From: Bradyrhizobium japonicum USDA 6
GTDB taxonomy: Bacteria > Pseudomonadota > Alphaproteobacteria > Rhizobiales > Xanthobacteraceae
Length of the DNA stretch: 64,000 nt
Direction of reading: 5' to 3'
Assembly: GCF_000284375.1 (NCBI RefSeq)
Contig: NC_017249.1
Location: forward strand, 3,760,001 to 3,824,000
Numbering within the stretch: the first letter of the stretch is position 1; each line of letters starts with the position of its first letter. Positions 34,392-43,272 of the stretch are shown here, one piece after another. Under the pieces are notes generated by a model. That model worked only from the letters and a program-made list of their open reading frames with translations, was not told the origin of the DNA and did no database searches. The translations under genes were made by a program, and so were the position numbers.

Positions 34392-36172
34392 TGTGACGGC
34401 TCGCGGCGGCCGGGGCCGAAGAAAGCGGACCGCCGCGTCTCGACCGATCTTGCCGTGGCGCGAATGCGCAGGAGATCCTTGCGGGCGACCAGGCCGAGGA
34501 GATGCCCGGTCTCGCGCTCGACGATCGGCACCCGCCCGACATCGGCCAGAACCATCCGATCGGCAACATGCGACACGGGCTCGTCGGGATAGCCGAGCGT
34601 GAGCGAGCGGTCCGAGGCGCAGTCGAACAGGGTGTCGCGGCCGTCGGCGCTTTCCGCGCGCCACCGCAGGACGTCCGAGCGGCCGACGAGACCGGAGAGC
34701 CGTCCGCCGGCATCGATCAGCGGATAGGACTTGTGACGTCGCTCCCCGCCGGAGAAGAACGATACGGCTTCGCCGACGGTCATGGTTGCGGGCAGGGTAT
34801 CGACATCCTTCACCATCACTTCGTTGATGCGAAGCAGGTCGAACGGGTCGATGCCGTATTCGCGCACGACGTGCTGGCCGCGCCGCGCGATCTTTTCGGT
34901 GAGAATCGAGCGCTTGAGCAGCAACACGGTGAGCGCATAAGCCGCGCTCGTGGCAATCAGAAGCGGTCCAAGCATCGCAAAGTCGCCGGTCAGCTCGACG
35001 GCGAACAGGATCGCAGTCAGCGGCGAGCGCATGGTGCCGCCCATCATTGCGGCCATGCCGATAAGCGCCCACGCACCATGCGCCCCCGGCAGCAACTGTC
35101 CTTCGAGCCAGCCGGCGCAGCCGCCGAAAATAAGAAGCGGCGCGAGGACGCCGCCGGAGGTGCCCGATGCCAGGGCAACGATCCAGATCGCCGACTTCAC
35201 GAGCAGGATCACGAGTGTGGCCGACACCGCAATGTGGTCGTTGAGCAGGTCGCCGATGATATCGTAGCCGACACCGAGCGCGCGCGGCTCGATCAGGCCG
35301 CCGGCGCCGACGAACAATCCGCCGATCGCCGGCCACCACATCCAGTGAATTGGCAGGCGGCCGAAGAAATCCTCGGCCTTGTACAGGAGAGTAGTCAGCA
35401 ATCCCGATTGCAATCCTGCGGCGATGCCGATGCCGATACAGGCAAGCGGTCCCCACCACGGCAAATCGAGCTGGCCGGCGAACGGAAACAGTGGCCCGGT
35501 GCCGATCAGCCAGGGCCGCAGCGCCGACGACACCACGCAGGCGGCGATCACGGGAATCAGGCTGCGCGGCTTCAGCTCGAACAGGAGAAGCTCGACGGCG
35601 AGCATGACGGCGGCGACCGGGGTTCCGAAGATGGCCGTCATACCCGCGGTCGCCCCGGCGACCAGCAACGCCTTGCGCTCGGCGGCGGTGAGATGGAAGC
35701 ATTGGGCGAAGAGAGAGCCGACGGCGCCGCCGGTCATGATGATCGGGCCCTCGGCGCCGAACGGGCCGCCAGTACCGATCGAGATGGCCGACGACAGCGG
35801 TTTGAGGACGGCGACTTTCGGCTGGAGACGGCTGCCGCCGATGAGGATGGCCTCGATCGCCTCGGGAATTCCGTGGCCGCGAATCTTCTCTGAGCCAAAG
35901 CGCGCCATCAGGCCGATGACGAGGCCGCCGACGGCTGGAGCCGCCACCATCCAGGCGCCAGGTTTCATGCCCGACAGCGAGAGCGTCTGCGTGCTCAGCG
36001 TTTGCAGCCATACCGCATTGGTGACGATCGCGATGGCGTGCAGCAACAGCCACGCCGTCGCCGCGCCGCCGGCGCCGACGAAGACGGCCATGGCAACCAG
36101 CATCAGAACACGCCGGTCTGTCGTGAAGTCGCCAAGGCGCGGCAGGGAATTGGCGGGGATGGAGCGTGGCAT
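34355..36172 (-). CDS. ClC-family chloride channel/transporter with two CBS domains
   Basis: An inner-membrane anion transporter of about 605 residues. The three ClC filter motifs are visible: 'GHGIPEA' (about 99-105), 'GGPFGAEGP' (about 135-143, with the gating Glu) and 'SGTSGGVLAPLL'. The gating Glu suggests a chloride/proton exchanger. A cytoplasmic CBS pair follows ('VMVKDVDTLPATMTVGEAV' and 'DEPVSHVADRMVLADVGRVP'), which commonly senses adenine nucleotides. The ATG at 36170-36172 sits 25 bases after a TATAAT box, so I prefer it to the longer frame starting at 36271. The gene is functionally foreign to the glycan genes around it. Confidence 0.92.
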   Translation of the reverse strand: MPRSIPANSLPRLGDFTTDRRVLMLVAMAVFVGAGGAATAWLLLHAIAIVTNAVWLQTLSTQTLSLSGMKPGAWMVAAPAVGGLVIGLMARFGSEKIRGHGIPEAIEAILIGGSRLQPKVAVLKPLSSAISIGTGGPFGAEGPIIMTGGAVGSLFAQCFHLTAAERKALLVAGATAGMTAIFGTPVAAVMLAVELLLFELKPRSLIPVIAACVVSSALRPWLIGTGPLFPFAGQLDLPWWGPLACIGIGIAAGLQSGLLTTLLYKAEDFFGRLPIHWMWWPAIGGLFVGAGGLIEPRALGVGYDIIGDLLNDHIAVSATLVILLVKSAIWIVALASGTSGGVLAPLLIFGGCAGWLEGQLLPGAHGAWALIGMAAMMGGTMRSPLTAILFAVELTGDFAMLGPLLIATSAAYALTVLLLKRSILTEKIARRGQHVVREYGIDPFDLLRINEVMVKDVDTLPATMTVGEAVSFFSGGERRHKSYPLIDAGGRLSGLVGRSDVLRWRAESADGRDTLFDCASDRSLTLGYPDEPVSHVADRMVLADVGRVPIVERETGHLLGLVARKDLLRIRATARSVETRRSAFFGPGRREPSHHATVLDDAPTT

Positions 36173-36196
36173 CTTGGTCCGATCGGGAACAACGCA

Positions 36197-36225
36197 ATTA
36201 TAAGGATGACGGAGCGGAGCGGTCA
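36197..36225 (-). promoter_or_regulatory. Candidate promoter of the ClC gene
   Basis: On the minus strand a perfect TATAAT lies at 36197-36202, 25 bases before the ATG, with TGACCG 17 bases further upstream as a weak -35. The leader would be about 18 bases. The palindromes at 36247-36283 lie just upstream. Confidence 0.4.
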
Positions 36226-36246
36226 CAGCCGCCGGCTCGGCGGAAA

Positions 36247-36283
36247 TATATCGTAAGACGATATAAATCAATGGGTCATTGAT
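36247..36283. promoter_or_regulatory. Two adjacent perfect palindromes, candidate operators
   Basis: TATATCGT-AAG-ACGATATA occupies 36247-36265 and ATCAATG-GGT-CATTGAT occupies 36267-36283. Both have perfect 8- and 7-base arms and 3-base centres, and both lie upstream of the predicted ClC promoter. This looks like binding sites for dimeric repressors or activators; no regulator gene is in the window. Confidence 0.45.
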
Positions 36284-36406
36284 GGCGGGAAGATCGAGTC
36301 GAAAATAAGTTGAAGAACCGCTTGGCGCGGCAATTCCAGAATCGCGGCGATGCGCGCCTGCCGGGAGACTGCGTGTTTGTTCAAGTCTCTGGCAAAGAGC
36401 GGCCCG

Positions 36407-37885
36407 TCAAAGCGGCACGTCGGCGACGTAGATGGCGGACTTGCGATAATATCTGGCGATGCAGTCGTTCGGCAATCGGTCGGCATTGGCCGTGACGTCG
36501 GCGGTCATCAGCAGAGAGGGTGTCCATTTATGCCAGGGAACGGCGATCACCGGTTCGATGCTTGTTGTCAGGAGGACGTGCCGGGCGACGCTTTCCTCCC
36601 AGTACGGGTAGAGGTCTTGCCACTGCTTGCGCAGTAGCGACGACGTTGAGCTGAAGCCGAGCGAGGCGATCATGAGAAGCGCAAGGCTGGTCGGCAGCGT
36701 GACCGGGTCGAGGAGGCCGCGATAGCGGCCTGCCGAAAGGCGCTCGCGCAATTGCGTGCGGTGCGCCCGGACCAATAGTCTAACACTCAGCATCAGTCCG
36801 AACAGCAGCAGGATCAGTGCCTGGTTCTGCGCTCTTTCGACGAGCCGGAACCCCGTCGCATACCGATGCGTGAAATATTCGAAGTAGCAACAGGCCAGGC
36901 AGGTGGCGACGATTCCGAGTGCCAGCATCTTGCCGTTGGCCTGTGCCGGCCTCGCTGGCTCCGGCTCGACGAGGACGATGGCGCCTGCGGCGATGAGCGA
37001 GACGACGATTGCTGGCTCGCGGAAAAATCGGCCGAGCCCGACGAGCGAATCGCGCAAGCCGTTGATCAGCGACGGCAGGAGGTGACCGCCATTCGGGAGC
37101 TGCTCCATGCGCGCGCTATTGCCGCTGGCCGATACCACGACGACGAAGCCGACGGCGATAGCGACGGCGATCAAGCCGTGATGCGCGATCTGGCGCGGCT
37201 GACCGAAGAGGTGGCGCGCGAGGAGGGATGCGGCGAGGATCAGCAGCAGCCAGACGCCGGTGAACTCGTTGCACATCGCGGCGACGAGTCCGCCCAGCGC
37301 CATGCCGATGGTGAGTAGCCAGGAAAACTCTGTTTCGGTGTCGAGCGCCCGGGTGCACTCGCCCAGGATCAGAATGGTGAGGAGCGCAGGCGGGACGTAG
37401 CAAATCAGGCCCGTCAGCCAGTAGAGCAGCTCGCGCAGGTTCGGCGTCGCGCTGACCACGGTGCTTGCAAATGCGAAGGTGAGGAAGGCCAATTGCAGCG
37501 CGCCGGCGCGAGGCCATGCGCGGACCGTCGCGACAGCCAATCCGAACAGGAACAGGCCCGCAGCCGCGGCCAGCGCCAGCGAATAGGCCGACAGCAGGCT
37601 GACATTCGTGGCCGCGGAGATCGCCGGCGGAATTTGGCCCAGGATCAGGACCACGATCCGGCCCGACAGCGATTGATAGAAGATCGAAATGGTCTGGACG
37701 AACCCGTGGCGCGCGTGCAGATCCGCGAAACAGAAATCGTCGTGCTCGGGCGCGCTGAGCAAAGTCAGCGCAAACAGGCAGAACAGAAACGCCGCGGGAA
37801 ATAGGCTACCCAGCGCCCACGCAAGGCTGGCCCTGCGCGCGGCGACAGGACGCGTCGCCGACGCCATAGCGTCTTGATTGTACAC
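36407..37885 (-). CDS. DUF6056-like polytopic membrane protein (paralog of 30834-32243)
   Basis: A 492-residue protein with about eleven hydrophobic helices. It shares with the protein at 30834 the order 'PEHDDFCF', 'SLSGRIV', 'LRELLYWLTGLICYVPPA', 'NEFTGVW', 'GNSARMEQ' and a C-terminal 'PSLLMTADVTANADRLPNDC'. The acidic pair in the first external loop again hints at a GT-C-type enzyme. The start is GTG at 37883-37885, with a G-rich ribosome site (GGGGGGGG) upstream; an ATG at 37867 lacks one. It lies downstream of the GT2 gene on the same strand. Confidence 0.7.
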   Translation of the reverse strand: MYNQDAMASATRPVAARRASLAWALGSLFPAAFLFCLFALTLLSAPEHDDFCFADLHARHGFVQTISIFYQSLSGRIVVLILGQIPPAISAATNVSLLSAYSLALAAAAGLFLFGLAVATVRAWPRAGALQLAFLTFAFASTVVSATPNLRELLYWLTGLICYVPPALLTILILGECTRALDTETEFSWLLTIGMALGGLVAAMCNEFTGVWLLLILAASLLARHLFGQPRQIAHHGLIAVAIAVGFVVVVSASGNSARMEQLPNGGHLLPSLINGLRDSLVGLGRFFREPAIVVSLIAAGAIVLVEPEPARPAQANGKMLALGIVATCLACCYFEYFTHRYATGFRLVERAQNQALILLLFGLMLSVRLLVRAHRTQLRERLSAGRYRGLLDPVTLPTSLALLMIASLGFSSTSSLLRKQWQDLYPYWEESVARHVLLTTSIEPVIAVPWHKWTPSLLMTADVTANADRLPNDCIARYYRKSAIYVADVPL

Positions 37886-37970
37886 CCAAAGCCCCCCCCG
37901 GTGACCCGGGTTAGACTAGTGACAACCGATCCAGCTCGCAACGTTCATTTTGGGCAAACCTCGCGTACCG

Positions 37971-38720
37971 CTAGAATTGCCGCCGCTTGAGCCAGGCGCG
38001 CGCGCTCCAATGGCCGAAGCACCAGGCCGACTTGAGCAGCGGCAGTCGCTCGACGTTGCGGTAGACGTTCCAGACCCATTTGGCGGAGCGCACCGGGCGG
38101 CTGGAGACGGACGAGCCCCTGACGCGGTAGCGCGCCAGATCCTCATTGAGGCCGTGGGCGATATGGCCGCGCCGGAGGATGGAGAGCCACAGGCAGAAAT
38201 CGTCGTAGCCCTCGTTGGTCATCGCGACAGGCCCCGAAATCTCGAGGTCGACCAGCGCGGTCAATGTCGCGATCGAGGTGTTTTTCAGGAGCTGATCGTA
38301 GCTGAGCTGCGCCGGCACCGCGATCAGCCGGCCGGACATGGTGTTGGCCTCGTCGATGCGGCGGAACGCGGTGTAGCTCAGCGCGGCGCCTTTCTCCCGG
38401 GCAAAGGCGAGCTGGCGTTCGAGCTTCGCGGGCAGCCACAGATCGTCGCTGTCGAGGAAGGCGAGATAGCGGCCCTTTGCCTCGTCGATCGCGGCCTGGC
38501 GCGCCAGCGCCGGACCGCCGTTCTTCGGCAGCCGGATCAGCTTGACGCGCGGGTCGCGTTCGCCGATCTCCGCGATGATCTTGGGGGTGCGATCCGTCGA
38601 GCAGTCATCGGCGATCAGCAATTCCCAGTCGTCGAAAGTCTGGGCCTGCACCGAATGGATGGTTTCCTCGATGAAGCGCTCGACGTTCCAGGACGGCATG
38701 ATGATGGAGACGAGAGGCAT
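37971..38720 (-). CDS. Family 2 glycosyltransferase (GT-A)
   Basis: A 249-residue GT2 enzyme. It begins 'MPLVSIIMPSWNVERFIEET', has 'ELLIADDCSTD' and the metal-binding DxD-type motif 'YLAFLDSDDLWLP', followed by a divergent acceptor domain ('YDDFCLWLSILRRG' with the catalytic acidic residues of the GT2 group). It adds a sugar from a nucleotide donor to a lipid-linked acceptor at the membrane face. Its start lies 12 bases from the end of the upstream KpsS-like gene, so the two form an operon. Confidence 0.9.
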   Translation of the reverse strand: MPLVSIIMPSWNVERFIEETIHSVQAQTFDDWELLIADDCSTDRTPKIIAEIGERDPRVKLIRLPKNGGPALARQAAIDEAKGRYLAFLDSDDLWLPAKLERQLAFAREKGAALSYTAFRRIDEANTMSGRLIAVPAQLSYDQLLKNTSIATLTALVDLEISGPVAMTNEGYDDFCLWLSILRRGHIAHGLNEDLARYRVRGSSVSSRPVRSAKWVWNVYRNVERLPLLKSAWCFGHWSARAWLKRRQF

Positions 38721-38732
38721 CGCGTGATCCGT

Positions 38733-40133
38733 TCAGAGAGCAGCCGCAGGCTCGGCGAGCGCGGCTCGCAACGAGGCCGTGAACGTGTCGAGCAGCCCGG
38801 GATCGCCGATGTAGAGCTCGCCGGGAAACGAGCGCCGCCACGCGGCTTCGAAATAAGGCGCTCCGCTGGCCGGGTCGAACGGTCCGGCCCTGAGCGCCTC
38901 GCGCAGGCGCTTCGGCACGTCGGCGAGACGGTCGGTAGAATAGACCAGCGGGCAGGTGCGATAGAACGCATCGCCCATCACCACGACCGGCTTGCCGAGC
39001 AGCAGCGCTTCGGCGCCCGACTTGCTGTTGACGGAGATGACGGCATCGGCCCGGTTGAGGACAGCGTAATTGTTGGTCTGCGGTGGCAACAAGACGAGAT
39101 TGTCGAAGCGCCGTGCGAGCTCGAACAGCCGATCCGCGGAGATCGCGCCGATCTGCGCGGGATGCTCCTTGACGACGAGCAGGTGCGAATCCGGGATCGT
39201 CCGCAGCAGGAAGTCGACGGTCGCGACCTGGTCGAGATAATCAGGCGCGCGCAGCGTCAGCGCCATGTCGGCGGGAACGTGGAAGGGATAGTAGACGAAC
39301 GGCGTCTCGGGGACCGGGCGATAGAGCTTGCGAAGTCTCGCCGCGTTGACGGCCATCATCGCGTGCACCCTCGCGTGCCGCAGATTGTGTCCGAACTCCT
39401 GGTGCTTGCCGAGCGCGAACTGGTCCCACAGTTTTTCGGCGAGGCGGCGCGAGTTGCGCAGGTTCACGACCTTCTTGAAGGCCGCCGAGTAATGATGCGC
39501 GTCCTTCTTCGGGATCACGATCGCGCGCTGGTTCAGCGTGGCATCGAGATAGGATTTCACATCAGCCGAGACGTCGTCGGCTGGCTTCGCCATCATCTCG
39601 GGCGCGCCAAAACTGTCGGGCGTGAAATACATCCGTCCGCGAAAGAACGACGGCTCGATGAACCAGTTGCGGATGCCGCGGCGCTTCGCCGCGTAGAAGC
39701 TCGTGATCACGGAGAGGAAGCCGCCGAGCTCCTGCACCAGCTCGGCGCGTGTGCCTTGGCTCTCCAGCCGGTCGAGCAGCGCCTCCATGGCGTTGGTGTA
39801 GATCATGAAGCGACGGCGCAGCGCGGCGGTGTCGCGGATGCCGAAGGTGAAGCGCTCGTGGCTGAACAGGAAGTTGGAGCCGTCCAGACCGTAGGCTTCG
39901 ATGCGGGCATCGAAGGCCTGCCGGTCATCGGGCGAGGGGCCGGTCTTGAGGCCTTCGCGGTACATGTTCATGACCGGGACGCCTGCGGCCGCCGACATCT
40001 CGGCGCTGCGATCGTCGAAGGCGAGCAGCTCGACCGCATATCCCGCCGCGCGCAGCCGCTGCGCCACCGGAATCCAGAATCGGGTCTGGTATTCGGCCAG
40101 CGTCGTGATCAGAAGGGTTTTCTCGGGCGACAT
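38733..40133 (-). CDS. Surface/capsular polysaccharide biosynthesis protein (KpsS/KpsC-like GT-B)
   Basis: A protein of 466 residues. The C-terminal half has 'FVYYPFHVPADMALTLRAP', 'LLVVKEHPAQIG' and 'NRADAVISVNSKSGAEALLL', then 'GKPVVVMGDAFYR', a pattern of the capsule-synthesis and surface-carbohydrate families that include Kdo- and sialic-acid-like transferases. A role in adding or priming with a 3-deoxy-ulosonic acid is possible. I chose ATG at 40131-40133; a GTG at 40181 in the same frame cannot be excluded, as neither has a good ribosome site. It is divergent from pseG. Confidence 0.65.
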   Translation of the reverse strand: MSPEKTLLITTLAEYQTRFWIPVAQRLRAAGYAVELLAFDDRSAEMSAAAGVPVMNMYREGLKTGPSPDDRQAFDARIEAYGLDGSNFLFSHERFTFGIRDTAALRRRFMIYTNAMEALLDRLESQGTRAELVQELGGFLSVITSFYAAKRRGIRNWFIEPSFFRGRMYFTPDSFGAPEMMAKPADDVSADVKSYLDATLNQRAIVIPKKDAHHYSAAFKKVVNLRNSRRLAEKLWDQFALGKHQEFGHNLRHARVHAMMAVNAARLRKLYRPVPETPFVYYPFHVPADMALTLRAPDYLDQVATVDFLLRTIPDSHLLVVKEHPAQIGAISADRLFELARRFDNLVLLPPQTNNYAVLNRADAVISVNSKSGAEALLLGKPVVVMGDAFYRTCPLVYSTDRLADVPKRLREALRAGPFDPASGAPYFEAAWRRSFPGELYIGDPGLLDTFTASLRAALAEPAAAL

Positions 40134-40312
40134 GTGGGGCAGGGTTGCTCGGTTGCGGTTTCCGCATATAGAAGCCTGCACGATAGCTCAAGGGTGGATT
40201 GGGGCCGGTTCCACCGCAGAAGTGTGGTAGGAGACGGCCCTATCTGGCCAACCGTCGCGGGCACCCGGTGCCGGCGGCCCGGGGCGGAATCGAGGAAGGC
40301 GGGCGCAAAGCG

Positions 40313-41414
40313 ATGAATAAGCAGGTCGTCTTCCGCGTCGATGCTTCGGTCGAGATGGGGCTTGGTCACCTCACGCGGTGTCTCACGCTCGCCGACGCCC
40401 TCGCCGCGGACGGAGCGCGATCGTGCTTCCTCATGCGCAGCCACGCGGCCGGGTTGGCACACCTTGTCGAGAGCCACGGACACGCGGTGCGGCTGTTATC
40501 CGATCCGCTCGCGCGGCCGGCCGGGGCTGACGATGGCGGGGGCCGTACGCGCATTGGCTACCGACCCATTGGCAACAAGACGCAGACCAGACCCGCAGCG
40601 CCCTCGACGAGATCGGTGCGGCCGAATGGCTCATCGTCGATCATTACGCCCTCGACGCAAGATGGGAGCAAGTCTGCCGGCGCGACGGCATGCGCATCCT
40701 CGCCGTCGACGACCTCGCCGACCGCGACCATGATTGCGAGCTCCTGCTCGACCAGAACCTGGTCCAGGGCATGGAGACGCGCTATCGCGGCCGCGTGCCG
40801 GCGGCCTGCGTGCAATTGCTCGGGCCCGGCTATGCGCTGCTTCGTCCGGAGTTTGCCGCGCAGCGCGCTCTCCTCACCCGGCGCAGCGGCGAGATCAATC
40901 GCATCCTGATCTGCTTCGGCGGCTCCGATCCGAGCAATGAGACCGCGAAGGCGCTGGAGGCGGTCGCGAGCCTGGCCCATCCGTCGCTCGCCGTGGATGC
41001 CGTCATCGGTTTAAGCAATCCGCATGTGGACTCGGTTGCACAACTCTGTCACGGACTGTCGGGCGCCGAGCTGCATCGGGGAGCGAACAATATTGCCGAG
41101 TTGATGCGGCGGGCGGACCTGTCGATCGGGGCCGGCGGCGTCATGAGCTGGGAGCGTTGCTGCGTGGGTCTGCCCGTGATCGCAGTCGATATCGCGTCGA
41201 ATCAGGTCGGCGCGCTCGAGGCATTGGCTGCGGAACGTGCGGCCGTCTATCTCGGGGCGGCCAATGACGTATCCAGAGCAGCTCTGGCCGACTCGATTCG
41301 AGCGCTGCTGGACGATGCTGCCCGGACCAAGGCGCTGGGCGAAGCCGCGCTGGCCCTGGTCGACGGGCGGGGGCGGAGCGGGTCGTGGCCTGCATGCGGA
41401 CCACTCCCGGTTAG
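40313..41414 (+). pseudogene. pseG: UDP-2,4-diacetamido-2,4,6-trideoxy-altropyranose hydrolase, with two one-base frameshifts as sequenced
   Basis: PseG removes UDP from the pseudaminic-acid precursor. The start 'MNKQVVFRVDASVEMGLGHL' and 'LTLADALAADGARSCFLMRS' are clear in one frame. After the G5 run at 40538-40542 the homology continues one frame over: 'HWLPTHWQQDADQT', 'WLIVDHYALDARWE', 'LAVDDLADRDHDCELLLDQ', 'ILICFGGSDPSN', 'IGAGGVMSWERCCVGLP'. After a second G5 run (41369-41373) a third frame gives 'AERVVACMRTTPG' and a TAG at 41412-41414. Adding one G at each run yields a 367-residue protein of normal length. Both sites are the same 8-mer, GCGGGGGC. This is either two homopolymer errors or a recent null allele. 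Confidence 0.85.
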
Positions 41415-41516
41415 GGCGGGCAGGAGCGGCGAAGCCATGTATTTGGCAGAAGGACCGGTTTTTGTGCTAAACGCGGCGCGGTCTCGGGGAACCGTGTTCC
41501 GCTTTGTGATCAAAGT

Positions 41517-42167
41517 ATGAAGATTTCGATTGTCTGCTCAAGTGCCTCACACCCGGTCTACGCCCATCTGGAACAGTGGGCGAGGCTTGCGCGCGCCTCG
41601 CACGATGTCGAACTCGTGCAAAAGAAGGCCGAGCTGACGGGCGGGGATATCCTTTTCCTGATCTCGTGTCATGAAATCATCTCGGCGCAGGACCGGGCGA
41701 GATACGGTGCGAGCTTGGTGATCCATGCCAGCGACCTCCCGCTCGGGCGCGGCTGGTCCCCCCATATTTGGCAGATTCTCGAAGGAAAGCATGATATCGT
41801 CGTTTCGTTGCTTGAGGCGGAGGATCAGGTGGATACCGGCGCCATTTGGGCGCAGCGCCACATGGTGCTCGAAGGCCATGAGCTCTATGACGAGATCAAC
41901 GCGAAGCTCTTTGCCATCGAAATGGAGCTGATGAGCGAGGCGGTGGCCGTTGAGGGGCGAAGGGCGCGTATGCGGCAGGATGGTCGCGCTCCGACCTACT
42001 ACCGAAGACGTGGGCCCGAGGATTCGCGGCTGGATCCGAACCGCTCGATCGCTGAGCAGTTCGAGCTCCTGAGAGTGGTAGATCCGCAACGTTTTCCCGC
42101 GTTCTTCGATTTCCGTGGTCATCGCTACGTGGTGCGTATTGAGAAGGTGGAAGCGACCGATGAGTGA
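41517..42167 (+). CDS. Formyltransferase-family protein in the pseudaminic acid operon
   Basis: A 216-residue protein of the 10-formyltetrahydrofolate-dependent transferase fold. It has 'DILFLISCHEIIS', the motif 'VIHASDLPLGRGWSPHIWQI' (equivalent to the HPSxLPxxRG catalytic motif) and 'DTGAIWAQR' (the D of the active site). Such enzymes N-formylate amino sugars. It lies between pseG and pseI, the place where pseH, the N-acetyltransferase acting on the 4-amino group, would be expected; no pseH is in the window. An N-formyl pseudaminic acid is therefore predicted. It overlaps pseI by eight bases. Confidence 0.82.
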   Translation: MKISIVCSSASHPVYAHLEQWARLARASHDVELVQKKAELTGGDILFLISCHEIISAQDRARYGASLVIHASDLPLGRGWSPHIWQILEGKHDIVVSLLEAEDQVDTGAIWAQRHMVLEGHELYDEINAKLFAIEMELMSEAVAVEGRRARMRQDGRAPTYYRRRGPEDSRLDPNRSIAEQFELLRVVDPQRFPAFFDFRGHRYVVRIEKVEATDE

Positions 42168-43272
42168 CACGATATCCATTGCCGGGCGGTCGATCGGCCA
42201 AGCGCATCGGCCGTTCATCATTGCGGAGATGTCCGGCAACCATAACCAGTCGCTGGAGCGCGCGTTGGCGATCGTTGACGCCGCAGCGAAATCGGGCGCG
42301 CATGCGCTCAAGCTTCAGACCTACACCGCCGATACGATGACGCTCGACCTTGGCAGCGACGAGTTCTTCATCGATGATCCCAACAGCCTCTGGAAGGGGC
42401 GGTCGCTGCACAAGCTCTATCAGGAGGCCTACACGCCGTGGGAGTGGCACGCACCGATCTTCGAGCGCGCGCGGTCGCTTGGCATGATTCCGTTCTCCAC
42501 GCCTTTCGATGCAACGGCAGTCGACTTTCTCGAGAGCCTTGGCGTTCCCTGCTATAAGATTGCTTCCTTCGAGAACACCGATCTGCCGCTCATCCGCAAG
42601 GTTGCTGCGACCGGAAAACCGATGATCATCTCCACCGGCATGGCAAGTGTTGCCGATCTCGACGAGACGGTCCGTGCGGCGCGAGCGGCGGGCTGCAAGC
42701 AGCTCGTGCTGCTGAAATGCACGAGCACCTATCCGGCGACGCCCTCGGATACCAATCTCATGACGATTCCGCACCTGCGCGCGTTGTTTGATTGCGAGGT
42801 GGGGTTGTCGGACCACACTTTCGGGATCGGCGCTTCGGTGGCGAGCGTGGCGCTCGGCGCAAGCGTGATCGAGAAGCACTTTACGCTTGCGCGGGCCGAC
42901 GGAGGCGTCGACTCGACGTTTTCTATGGAGCCTTCGGAGATGGCGGCGCTCGTGGTCGAGACCGAGCGGGCCTGGATGGCGCTTGGCGAAGTCCGCTACG
43001 GCTTGATGGAGAAGGAGCGGGACTCCCTGATCTTCCGCCGTTCGCTCTATGTGGCCGAAGACCTCGCGCCCGGCGACGTGCTGACCGGGGAGAATTTGCG
43101 GATCATTCGCCCCGGTCTCGGTCTGCCGCCAAAATATTTCGAGACGCTGATGGGTAAGCGCGTGGGCCAGGCGGTTCGCCGCGGTACGCCGATGAGCTGG
43201 GACCTGCTGTCATCCGCTGAAGAAGCGGCGTCTGCGCAGCAGGTGACTGCGGCGAGGAGCGCGCGTGGCTGA
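42160..43272 (+). CDS. pseI: Pseudaminic acid synthase
   Basis: Condenses the PseG product with phosphoenolpyruvate to give a pseudaminic acid. The 370-residue protein has a NeuB-type barrel with 'IIAEMSGNHNQSLERAL', 'FSTPFDATAVDFLE', 'ISTGMASVADLDE', 'LLKCTSTYPA', 'GLSDHTFGIG' and 'IEKHFTLARADGGVDSTFSM'. The 'GGVDSxFS' form is specific to PseI rather than NeuB. A C-terminal SAF (antifreeze-like) domain carries 'FRRSLYVAEDLAPGDVLT' and 'PGLGLPP'. ATG at 42160 has AAGGTGG upstream. It overlaps its neighbours on both sides by eight bases. Confidence 0.95.
   Translation: MSDTISIAGRSIGQAHRPFIIAEMSGNHNQSLERALAIVDAAAKSGAHALKLQTYTADTMTLDLGSDEFFIDDPNSLWKGRSLHKLYQEAYTPWEWHAPIFERARSLGMIPFSTPFDATAVDFLESLGVPCYKIASFENTDLPLIRKVAATGKPMIISTGMASVADLDETVRAARAAGCKQLVLLKCTSTYPATPSDTNLMTIPHLRALFDCEVGLSDHTFGIGASVASVALGASVIEKHFTLARADGGVDSTFSMEPSEMAALVVETERAWMALGEVRYGLMEKERDSLIFRRSLYVAEDLAPGDVLTGENLRIIRPGLGLPPKYFETLMGKRVGQAVRRGTPMSWDLLSSAEEAASAQQVTAARSARG

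Noticed and set aside
37950..40316. 788-codon plus-strand frame opposite the GT2 and KpsS-like genes
   Set aside because: It crosses two real genes and the gap between them, with no recognisable domain.
40538..41373. G-run slippage in pseG as true phase variation
   Set aside because: Runs of five or six G are short for phase-variable tracts, and two in one gene would need coordinated slips; kept only as a possibility under the frameshift finding.
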